DNA from: Firmicutes bacterium UBA5389
GTDB taxonomy: Bacteria; Bacillota; DTU025
Reading direction: 5' to 3'
Length of the DNA stretch: 12,804 bases
NCBI GenBank assembly: GCA_002409965.1
Contig: DHON01000106.1
Span: forward strand, 1 to 12,804
Position 1 is the first letter of the stretch, and every line of letters starts with the position of its first letter. Below are positions 1-6,583 of this stretch, piece after piece. The notes beneath the pieces were generated by a model. It saw only the letters and a list, made by a program, of their open reading frames with translations. It did no database searches and was not told the DNA's origin. A program made the position numbers and the translations under genes.

Positions 1-133
1 CCTTCCGATAAAATCTGCGCTTCTTTTTTCCCGCCCCCTATCCCGTCTAGGAATGTTCACTAGCCTTTCCAATTGCTATTGCCTACAAAACTCACACGCA
101 CCCCCGCGGCACGTGTCGGCTGGTGATCATGAC

Positions 134-160
134 TAAATGAATCTCGACAAAGGTCGATAA
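134..160 (+). promoter_or_regulatory. Sigma-28 (FliA/SigD) type promoter of first chemoreceptor gene
   Basis: TAAA at 134-137 is followed after exactly 15 bases by GTCGATAA at 153-160. The flagellar sigma-28 consensus is TAAA-N15-GCCGATAA, so this matches at 11 of 12 positions with ideal spacing. Transcription would start near 167, giving a leader of about 50 nt before the TTG start at 218. It places the receptor in the late flagellar/chemotaxis regulon. The match is seen directly; activity is inferred. Confidence 0.8.
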
Positions 161-161
161 C

Positions 162-173
162 TGTCTATAGACA
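162..173. promoter_or_regulatory. Perfect 12-bp palindrome at predicted transcription start
   Basis: TGTCTATAGACA reads identically on both strands and lies just after the -10 element, over the predicted start site of the first receptor gene. Such a position would suit a repressor operator. The second receptor promoter has nothing comparable at the same place. No regulator can be named, and chance cannot be excluded. Confidence 0.35.
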
Positions 174-217
174 CTCCTACCTTCATTGCTGTCATCACTG
201 TACGGAGGGATCATGAG

Positions 218-2080
218 TTGAAGCTGAGTATTCGAGCCAAACTGATCGGTTCCTATGCACTCCTGCTTGTGCTCACAATCGCAATGGGCCTTACCGGCAT
301 GTGGGCCGAAGGCCTGACCCAGCAGAACTACTTGGCCGCCATCGAGCAAAGCCTCCCGGTATCAGCCCTGGTGTACAAGGTCAGAAGCGAAGTCCTTGAG
401 AAGGGAATCGCGGTCCGGGGCTTCATGATCTCGCTGGACGAGGCGAACATCGTGAAATTCTACGACATCGACAAGATTATGATGGACACACTCGACACTG
501 CCCGCAGGACTTTTGACAATGCCGAATCCCACGAGTACCTCGACGAGATCGCGCGCACAAACGATGCCTACAACGATCTGGTCGACGAAGTCGTGGCCAT
601 GACGCAAGTGGGCCAGACAGAAGCGGCCATGGCCAAACTGGCCGCCGGAGCCCAGCAACTGCTGGCCCAGGCGGATAGCCTGATCGCGGCCTGGGGCGAG
701 TTCATGGAAAGCGCCAACCAGCAATGGATTGGCAGCGCCAAGAAGGCCGGCGCCACCAGTAGCCTAGTTAGGATCATCGGCATCGGCGTGAGCGTTGTAA
801 CTATGATCATCATCGCCGTCAGCTTCAACCGCAGCGTCGCGGTAGCCACGGTGAAGATCAAGCACGTGGCCGAGGCTGTCGCGGCGGGAGACCTGACAAT
901 ACCTTTGCCTTCGATCAAGACCGGCGACGAAATACAGGCGCTAAACGATGCGGTGCGCACCATGGTTGCCAACCTCACCCGGCTCCTGGGCGAGATGCGT
1001 GCTGAGTCCGACAACGTTGCAGGCGCCAGCCACGAGCTGTCGGCATCAGCCGATGGATCCGCGCGCGCAGTCGAGCAGATCTCTGCCACTATCCAGCAGA
1101 TGGCCAGCGGCACGGAGCAGCAGGGGGCCAGCGCCGCCCGAACGGCGAGCGCCGGCGAGCAGATCAGATCCGGCATAGAGCAGGTGGCGGCGGGCGCGGG
1201 CGATCAGACTCAACACCTCCATCAAGCTTCCGAGCTTGCAGTGCGCATGGTGGAGGAACTAAACCAGATTAGCGTGCATCTTGGGCAGATGGACAAGCAG
1301 ATGCGCTCCACAGTCGATGCTTCGGAGGAAGGCGACCGCAGCGTGAGCCAGGTGGCGCAGAGTATCGAGAAGATAAAGGAAGCGTCCGCCGAAGTTGAAG
1401 TCGCCTCTGCTGGCCTCGATAAGAGTTCTCGGGAGATCGGCCGGGTGGTACAGGTAATCGGCGACATCGCAGACCAGACCAACTTGCTGGCCCTAAACGC
1501 CGCCATCGAGGCCGCCCGCGCCGGAGAACAGGGCAAGGGCTTCGCTGTAGTCGCCGATGAAGTCCGGAAACTGGCCGAGCGGTCGCTAGCTGAGACCAAG
1601 GCCATATCCAAACTGATCGAACAGACCATGGCCGATACCAAGCGGGTGTCGGCCGCCATCGAAACCTCCGGCAAACTGGTGGAAGAGAGCATGCCGATGG
1701 TGGCGGCGTCAACCGCGTCTCTTGAGAAGATACGCGAACACGCCACCGAGACCCTGAACGTAGTGGAAGCAGTGGTCCGGTCGGGCAAGAGCGTGACGGC
1801 CGCCGCCGACGAGGTCAAGAACGCAATGGTCGATTCAGCGGCAGTAGCTGACCAGAACGCCGCTGCTGCGCAGCAGATGACTGCGGGAGTTGCAGAGGTC
1901 CAGAAGTCCATTGAGAACATGGCCGCAGTGTCCCAGGAGAACGCGGCAGCAGTCGAGGAGGTCTCGGCCTCGTCGGAGGAAGTGAGCGCATCCATCGAGG
2001 AGATGGCGTCGGCGTCTCAGTCCCTTGCATCAATGGCCAGCAACCTCAAGCAGCTCGCAGCCACGTTCAAGACGGCGTAG
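218..2080 (+). CDS. Methyl-accepting chemotaxis protein (4HB sensor, HAMP, MA domain)
   Basis: Transmembrane chemoreceptor of 620 residues that would signal through CheW/CheA to the flagellar motor. Residues about 10-30 form the first membrane helix, about 31-180 a helical periplasmic sensor of four-helix-bundle type, and 182-203 the second membrane helix. About 204-256 is HAMP, and the rest is the coiled-coil signalling domain. The conserved hairpin tip spans 415-454 and includes EAARAGEQGKGF. No C-terminal CheR/CheB-tethering pentapeptide is seen. The start is TTG at 218, 8 nt after GGAGGG (204-209); the ATG at 213 is out of frame and stops after two codons. At residue 210, where the paralogue keeps the usual HAMP proline, this protein has alanine. 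A paralogue follows directly in the same orientation. The ligand cannot be predicted. Confidence 0.96.
   Translation: MKLSIRAKLIGSYALLLVLTIAMGLTGMWAEGLTQQNYLAAIEQSLPVSALVYKVRSEVLEKGIAVRGFMISLDEANIVKFYDIDKIMMDTLDTARRTFDNAESHEYLDEIARTNDAYNDLVDEVVAMTQVGQTEAAMAKLAAGAQQLLAQADSLIAAWGEFMESANQQWIGSAKKAGATSSLVRIIGIGVSVVTMIIIAVSFNRSVAVATVKIKHVAEAVAAGDLTIPLPSIKTGDEIQALNDAVRTMVANLTRLLGEMRAESDNVAGASHELSASADGSARAVEQISATIQQMASGTEQQGASAARTASAGEQIRSGIEQVAAGAGDQTQHLHQASELAVRMVEELNQISVHLGQMDKQMRSTVDASEEGDRSVSQVAQSIEKIKEASAEVEVASAGLDKSSREIGRVVQVIGDIADQTNLLALNAAIEAARAGEQGKGFAVVADEVRKLAERSLAETKAISKLIEQTMADTKRVSAAIETSGKLVEESMPMVAASTASLEKIREHATETLNVVEAVVRSGKSVTAAADEVKNAMVDSAAVADQNAAAAQQMTAGVAEVQKSIENMAAVSQENAAAVEEVSASSEEVSASIEEMASASQSLASMASNLKQLAATFKTA
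1427..1563 (+). repeat. 137-nt exact repeat, copy 1 (signalling tip of receptor 1)
   Basis: Reading base by base, this segment is identical to 3525-3661, including synonymous third positions, while flanking parts of the two genes differ. It encodes the CheA/CheW-contacting hairpin tip. The offset of 2098 bases equals the offset between the two start codons, so the genes align without gaps up to this point. Recent gene conversion or a young duplication with diverged sensor ends would explain it. Confidence 0.85.
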
Positions 2081-2134
2081 ACAAGCAACAGCTCGCCAAC
2101 GGCGGGCGCAACCCGGCACATAGCAGAAAACCAG

Positions 2135-2177
2135 AGCGCCCAGTCCGAGCTGGCATTTCCAGCCCAGACTGGGCGCT
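2135..2177 (+). terminator. Strong hairpin after first chemoreceptor gene
   Basis: AGCGCCCAGTC (2135-2145) pairs perfectly with GACTGGGCGCT (2167-2177). Inside, after a 3x3 internal loop, GCTGG (2149-2153) pairs with CCAGC (2159-2163) around a CATTT loop. It sits between the stop at 2080 and the next promoter at 2239, the expected place for a terminator. The T tract that should follow is missing (GTTCG instead), so it may be a non-canonical terminator or a 3' stabilising structure. Confidence 0.6.
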
Positions 2178-2238
2178 GTTCGATATGACTGCGGAACCGC
2201 CTGCATGCCCATCCCACACGGAAATTGTCGGTCTGTCT

Positions 2239-2265
2239 TAACTAAAAGCCGATAGATGCCGATAA
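2239..2265 (+). promoter_or_regulatory. Sigma-28 (FliA/SigD) type promoter of second chemoreceptor gene
   Basis: A perfect sigma-28 -10 element, GCCGATAA (2258-2265), is preceded at exactly 15 bases by TAAC (2239-2242), three of four matches to the -35 TAAA. Another TAAA at 2243-2246 is only 11 bases away and is unlikely to be used. Transcription would start near 2272, about 44 nt before the TTG start at 2316. This matches the layout before the first receptor gene and argues for independent, co-regulated transcription. Confidence 0.75.
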
Positions 2266-2315
2266 CTACTTCGTGCATCGTTCGGCTCACATTCTCTCAT
2301 GGAGGCGATTTCAAG

Positions 2316-4175
2316 TTGAAGATGAACATCCGAGCCAAACTCGTTGCTTCCTACGTATTCCTGCTGGCGATCTTCGTCGCGGTTACCCTCGCGGGGATGT
2401 GGGCGGACAAGCAGGCCGATGCCGACAACAAGGCGATTATCGAGCAGAGTCTGCCAGTGTCAGCCCTCGTGTACAAGGCCAGAAGCGAGATCTACGAGAA
2501 GGCGACTGCCGCCCGAAGTTTCCTAATGACGGACGACGAAACCTTCGCAACCAAGTTCCACGACATCGATCAGGCTACAGTGGCTACCATCGACGAGGCG
2601 CGGGATGTCTTCCCCGATGCCCGGTCTCTGAAGCACCTGGATGACCTTACGAAAGTGAATGCTGATTACTGTGCTCTTGTGGCCCAGGTCATGGATCTGG
2701 CCAGGTCAGGGGATAAGGACGGGGCCATGAACCTGATGGTAACGGGCGCCGCAAAGGCGGCCGTGAAGCTTGACAGTGTGATCGCAGAGTGGGGCGAGTT
2801 TGTGGACGAGGCCAACCAAGAATTTCTGGCCCACGCCGCCAAGACCAACACGATGGCCACCATGATAAGCATAGGCGGCATCGTCGTAAGCATCGTAGCC
2901 ATGGTCCTCATCGCCGCCAGCCTCACCCGAGGCATCGCAGTCCCCACAGTGCAGATCAAGCATGTCGCCGAGGCCGTCGCGGCAGGCGACCTCACAGTGC
3001 CTGTGCCTTCCATCAAAACCCGCGACGAGATGCAGGATCTGAACGAAGCGGTCCGCACCATGGTCGCCAACCTCACCCGACTCCTGGGCGAGCTGCGCAC
3101 TGAGTCCGACAACGTTGCCAGCGCCAGCCACGAGCTGTCGGCGTCCGCCGAGGAATCCGCGCACGCGGTCGAGCAGATCTCGGCCACTGTCCAGCAGATG
3201 GCCAGCGGCACGGAGCAGCAGAGCGCCAGCGCGGCTCGAACAGCAAGCGCCGGCGATCAGATCAGGGCTGGGATTGAGCAGGTGGCAGCAGGGGCGGGAG
3301 AACAGACCAAGCATCTGCACCAAGCGTCTGAGCTGGCAATACAGATGGCCAAGGAACTCGAGCAGATAAGCTCGTATCTCGACAGGATGGATAAGGACAT
3401 GCGCTCAACAGTCAAAGCTTCGGAGGAAGGCGACCGCAGCGTGAGCCAGGTGGCTCAGAGCATCGCCAAGATAAAGGAGGCGTCCGCCGAAGTCGAAGTC
3501 GCCTCAGACGGACTCGACAAGAGCTCTCGGGAGATCGGCCGGGTGGTACAGGTAATCGGCGACATCGCAGACCAGACCAACTTGCTGGCCCTAAACGCCG
3601 CCATCGAGGCCGCCCGCGCCGGAGAACAGGGCAAGGGCTTCGCTGTAGTCGCCGATGAAGTGCGGAAACTGGCCGAGCGGTCGCTGGCCGAGACCAAGGC
3701 CATATCCAAGCTAATCGAACAGACCATGTCCGATACCAAGCGAGTGTCGGTTGCCATCGAAACCTCCGGCAAACTGGTGGAAGAGAGCATGCCCATGGTG
3801 GCGGCGTCCACCTCGTCTCTGCAGAAGATACGCGAGCACGCCACAGAAACCTTGCAGGTAGTAGAGTCGGTGGTCAAGGCCGGCCAGAGCGTGACGGCCG
3901 CAGCCGACAAGGTCAAGAACGCCATGGTCGATTCGGTGGCAGTGGCGGACCAGAATGCTGCCGCAGCCGAAGAGATAACGGCGAGCGCCGCCGAGGTCCA
4001 CAAGTCCATCGAGAACGTGGCCGCAGTATCGCAGGAGAACGCGGCCGCAGTCGAAGAGGTCTCGGCCTCGTCGGAGGAAGTGAGCGCCTCCATCGAAGAG
4101 ATGGCATCGGCCTCTCAGTCCCTCGCGGCCATGGCCAGCAACCTCAGGGAGCTGACTACAAGGTTCAAGGTGTAG
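2316..4175 (+). CDS. Methyl-accepting chemotaxis protein, tandem paralogue
   Basis: Second chemoreceptor, 619 residues, with the same layout as its upstream neighbour: membrane helix about 10-30, helical sensor to about 180, second membrane helix about 182-203, HAMP with the usual proline at 210, and a long MA signalling domain with the tip at 415-454. The start is TTG at 2316, 10 nt after GGAGG (2301-2305), giving MKMNIRAKL, parallel to MKLSIRAKL in the first receptor. An ATG at 2256 would extend the frame but lies at the predicted -10 element, so it would not be on the transcript. The sensor half has diverged clearly from the first receptor while the signalling half is nearly identical, implying different inputs to the same output. 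The last 11 bases overlap the convergent HD-GYP gene. Confidence 0.96.
   Translation: MKMNIRAKLVASYVFLLAIFVAVTLAGMWADKQADADNKAIIEQSLPVSALVYKARSEIYEKATAARSFLMTDDETFATKFHDIDQATVATIDEARDVFPDARSLKHLDDLTKVNADYCALVAQVMDLARSGDKDGAMNLMVTGAAKAAVKLDSVIAEWGEFVDEANQEFLAHAAKTNTMATMISIGGIVVSIVAMVLIAASLTRGIAVPTVQIKHVAEAVAAGDLTVPVPSIKTRDEMQDLNEAVRTMVANLTRLLGELRTESDNVASASHELSASAEESAHAVEQISATVQQMASGTEQQSASAARTASAGDQIRAGIEQVAAGAGEQTKHLHQASELAIQMAKELEQISSYLDRMDKDMRSTVKASEEGDRSVSQVAQSIAKIKEASAEVEVASDGLDKSSREIGRVVQVIGDIADQTNLLALNAAIEAARAGEQGKGFAVVADEVRKLAERSLAETKAISKLIEQTMSDTKRVSVAIETSGKLVEESMPMVAASTSSLQKIREHATETLQVVESVVKAGQSVTAAADKVKNAMVDSVAVADQNAAAAEEITASAAEVHKSIENVAAVSQENAAAVEEVSASSEEVSASIEEMASASQSLAAMASNLRELTTRFKV
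3525..3661 (+). repeat. 137-nt exact repeat, copy 2 (signalling tip of receptor 2)
   Basis: Identical partner of 1427-1563, in direct orientation. Recombination between the copies would delete 2098 bases and leave one chimeric receptor with the first sensor and the second signalling end, in frame. Confidence 0.85.
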
Positions 4176-5574
4176 ACGAGATCAGAGCGTCGAGGCCGCG
4201 CGCTGATACGACGCTTTCACATGCATCCACAACGCCGGGGTCGTACAGACGGCCCCGGTTCTTCCTTATCTCGTCCAGTGCGGCATCGAGCCCCAAAGCC
4301 GGCCGGTACGGGCGGTGCGACGACATAGCCTCCACCACGTCAGCCACCGCCACGATCGTGGCGCCGTAGGAAATCTCATCGCCTGCGAGGCCTGCGGGAT
4401 ACCCTGAACCATCGATTCGCTCGTGATGTTGGAGGACTATGTCCTTCACAGGCCACGGAAAGTCCACCGACCGCACTATGTCGTAGCCTGCCTCGGGATG
4501 CATCCGGATGAGCGCAAATTCCGCATCGCTCAGCCGGCCTGGTTTGCTCAAGATCTCGCCCGGCACGCTGATCTTGCCGATGTCGTGCACCAGCGATGCA
4601 TAGTAGATCCCCGACACCTCGTCTTCAGGCAGCCCAAGCGTCTGGGATATCGCCCTGGCGAGCCGCGCTACCCTCTCTTGATGGCCCGCAGTATACGGAT
4701 CCCGCACTTCAACGATGCGAGCCATCGCCAAGATGGCCTGTTCCATGCTCTGCCTGAGCCTAGCCATGGTATCCGAAAGCTCCGCTTGAGTCTGCCTTCG
4801 CGCGGTCACATCTTCCATCATCGCGATAATGTGCCGAGGGCATCCGTCAGCGTCCGAGCCGATCAGCGTGGCCACGACCCTGCCCACGAGGGCGGCGCCG
4901 TCCTTGCGGACATAGCGATTCTCTGCGTCAAAATAATCGATGACGCCTGCAGCGAGCCGCTCTATCCGGGCGCCGACATCCCTCAAGTCGTCAGGATGGG
5001 TCAAGTCCTTCATCAGAACCCCGGCCATCTCCTGCGGCATGCAGCCGAACATCCCGGCCATTCGCCTGTTCGCCTGCACGATCCGGGTATCCAGATCCAC
5101 AATGGCCATGCCCAACTGTCCGTCTTCGAACACGCTCCTGAACCGTTCCTCGCTCTCGCGCAGGACTGCCTCGGCCCGTTTTCGCCGTGTGATGTCCTCG
5201 AAAAGGCCGATAATGGCGCGGGTGCCGCGGCGGCCGCCGACAAAGCGCGCCGCCGGCGCCAGTGAAACACTGGCGTAGACCAGTGAGCCGTCCCGTCGCT
5301 TGTAGCTCAGCTCGGTTCCGGAGATGACCTCCCCAAGCGCCGCGCGTTGGAGAAGGTCCGCAAAATCCACACCGCAATTGCCGTCCATGATAGGGATAGC
5401 CCGGCCCATCGCCTCGTCCTTGGTCCATCCGAAGAGGCTCTCAGCAGCCGGGTTCCATCCGTGCCTCACAAGCCCATCGCCGTCCATGACAGCCACAGCA
5501 ATGGGAAGCGCAGCCAACAGCACATCAACGCGCTCCCTGAACCTGCTGTGCGATGAGCGAGTCGTCCTCTTCAC
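4165..5574 (-). CDS. PAS-PAS-HD-GYP protein, predicted cyclic-di-GMP phosphodiesterase
   Basis: Predicted soluble signalling enzyme of 469 residues that would hydrolyse c-di-GMP. PAS domain 1 covers about 14-130, with an ITRRKRAE boundary. PAS domain 2 covers about 140-260 and ends in EDVTARR. A short helical linker follows, then HD-GYP at about 285-460. The catalytic metal-site residues are all present: H298, the HD pair H330-D331 followed by GK, H359, H383-H384 and D412. The family signature HHERIDGSGYP (383-393) is intact. No membrane segment is seen. The start is GTG at 5574, 8 nt after GGAGG (5583-5587); two ATG codons nearby are out of frame. The gene converges on the second chemoreceptor gene with an 11-base overlap and no terminator between them. 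Lowering c-di-GMP generally favours motility, which fits the neighbours. The PAS ligands are unknown. Confidence 0.93.
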   Translation of the reverse strand: MKRTTRSSHSRFRERVDVLLAALPIAVAVMDGDGLVRHGWNPAAESLFGWTKDEAMGRAIPIMDGNCGVDFADLLQRAALGEVISGTELSYKRRDGSLVYASVSLAPAARFVGGRRGTRAIIGLFEDITRRKRAEAVLRESEERFRSVFEDGQLGMAIVDLDTRIVQANRRMAGMFGCMPQEMAGVLMKDLTHPDDLRDVGARIERLAAGVIDYFDAENRYVRKDGAALVGRVVATLIGSDADGCPRHIIAMMEDVTARRQTQAELSDTMARLRQSMEQAILAMARIVEVRDPYTAGHQERVARLARAISQTLGLPEDEVSGIYYASLVHDIGKISVPGEILSKPGRLSDAEFALIRMHPEAGYDIVRSVDFPWPVKDIVLQHHERIDGSGYPAGLAGDEISYGATIVAVADVVEAMSSHRPYRPALGLDAALDEIRKNRGRLYDPGVVDACESVVSARGLDALISSTP

Positions 5575-5652
5575 TCATCATTCCTCCACCGTGCCCCCGT
5601 AGGGTACTGTTCACTGATTAGTGTTCGAGTCGCATCCCGTTCGTTCCTCCCC

Positions 5653-5679
5653 GAATCGGCCCGCGGACGCACATGTTCA
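5653..5679 (-). promoter_or_regulatory. Weak sigma-28-like promoter before HD-GYP gene
   Basis: On the minus strand TGAA (5679-5676) is followed after 15 bases by GCCGATTC (5660-5653). Three of four -35 bases and six of eight -10 bases match sigma-28. The two last -10 bases, which matter, do not. If used, the leader would be about 70 nt. The proximity to two better sigma-28 promoters makes it worth noting, but it could be chance. Confidence 0.22.
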
Positions 5680-5720
5680 GCGTAATTGGTAATAATAATG
5701 TGGCAGGAGGTGTAATCTAA

Positions 5721-6374
5721 TTGTGCTCCCGCGGCAAACAGCGCTATTACGCCGCCATCGTTCAGGAAGCGGCGGCCAGACGCGCCTGTGAAGAAATTCC
5801 TTCACTGTATGAGGAGGTTTTGACTATGGAAGAGTGCACATACGATGACATCGGCAGAAAGTCGCTTGCCGCCTTCTCCAACTTGCTGGACATTCTGTCG
5901 GGAACCAAAACCGCGTCCATCAGCCATGATCCGGCGGCGCTCGAAATGCGTCTCGGTGATCAACTGGCTTCGCTGGCAACGTCCTTGGAAGTAGTACGGC
6001 GAGACTTGGCAGCCTTTGCGAGCAGGACTGATAGAGTTCTTCTCGATCTTCTGAAACGCATGGAGGCGCAGGAGGACTTGACATCCGCCATGGGCAGTGC
6101 GACAAACTCCCCAGCGGTCGCAGCTCGCCCAGTCGGCCTGGGCACAGGACGGACAGGGGTCGCGAGGACGGGCACGACCAGAGGCAAGTATGAGAGAGTA
6201 CCCAAGGAGCAGACCCGGCAGAAAGTGCTCGAGGCCGCACGGGAGCTGGCGGCCACCGGACGGAAAGTGACACTTGCGGAATGCGCCCGGCTGGCAGGAG
6301 TGGCATACTACAAAGCAGTCTATGCCTGCAAAGACTCAGACGAGCTCGCGGGCTTGATGGTTAGCGCGGAGTAG
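5721..6374 (+). CDS. Hypothetical protein with C-terminal TetR-like helix-turn-helix
   Basis: I do not recognise this family. From the TTG start it has 217 residues. A basic, Arg/Ala-rich N-terminus (1-35) leads to a helical stretch around 45-120 that looks able to form a coiled coil. A Gly/Thr/Arg-rich linker follows (about 125-158). At about 165-209 a segment with TRQKVLEAARELAATG, LAECARLAGV and YYKAVYACKDSDEL resembles the DNA-binding helices of TetR regulators, although TetR proteins carry them at the N-terminus. Two starts are plausible in the same frame: TTG at 5721 behind AGGAGGT (5705-5711), and ATG at 5826 behind GAGGAGG (5811-5817) with an 8-nt spacer, giving 182 residues. A DNA-binding regulator or small nucoid-type protein is my inference. 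It is transcribed divergently from the HD-GYP gene. Confidence 0.75.
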   Translation: MCSRGKQRYYAAIVQEAAARRACEEIPSLYEEVLTMEECTYDDIGRKSLAAFSNLLDILSGTKTASISHDPAALEMRLGDQLASLATSLEVVRRDLAAFASRTDRVLLDLLKRMEAQEDLTSAMGSATNSPAVAARPVGLGTGRTGVARTGTTRGKYERVPKEQTRQKVLEAARELAATGRKVTLAECARLAGVAYYKAVYACKDSDELAGLMVSAE

Positions 6375-6446
6375 CGACCGCCTCCCAAGATGCCAGGTCC
6401 CCGTCAGAGTCCTTTGTTCGGGACTAGGTGCCACTGGAAATCATTC

Positions 6447-6516
6447 GGTACCTGCGGGTTTTCCAGCAGGGTTTGTCTGGAACCTGCCGGAAAAGCCGCA
6501 GGTACCAGACAGACCC
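6447..6516. repeat. Large imperfect palindromic element with alternative hairpins
   Basis: Two 24-base arms, 6447-6470 and 6483-6506, are reverse complements with two mismatches, around a 12-base loop. Each arm begins or ends in GGTACC and contains a self-complementary CCTGC...GCAGG-like unit; 6451-6470 alone can form a small hairpin with a TTTT loop. In addition 6469-6480 pairs with 6505-6516 with one mismatch, which is incompatible with the large stem. The element sits between convergent genes, so it may terminate both transcripts, but it lacks a T tract. Its form also suits a dispersed intergenic palindromic (REP/MITE-like) element. No second copy is seen in this window. Confidence 0.6.
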
Positions 6517-6583
6517 TTGGGGGCGAAGGCTGCAGGCCGCTGCGGCCCCGTCCTGGTCGGATGTGCCGAGGTCGAGCTTCCCG

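Noticed and set aside
1222..1995. Minus-strand open frame of 257 codons inside the first receptor gene (and a similar one at 3455-4093)
   Set aside because: Both are reverse-strand reflections of the Ala/Glu/Ser-rich coiled coil of the receptors. Their similarity to each other follows from receptor paralogy.
2256..2315. Upstream ATG extension of the second receptor by 20 residues
   Set aside because: The ATG lies at the sigma-28 -10 element, upstream of the expected transcript start. The TTG at 2316 has a good Shine-Dalgarno site and matches the start of the paralogue.
4423..5265. Plus-strand open frame of 280 codons opposite the HD-GYP gene
   Set aside because: No domain and no start context; the minus strand carries complete PAS and HD-GYP motifs.
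5612..5623. CACT-GATT-AGTG palindrome between the HD-GYP gene and the hypothetical gene
   Set aside because: Only four-base arms and no extension outside; too short to claim as an operator.
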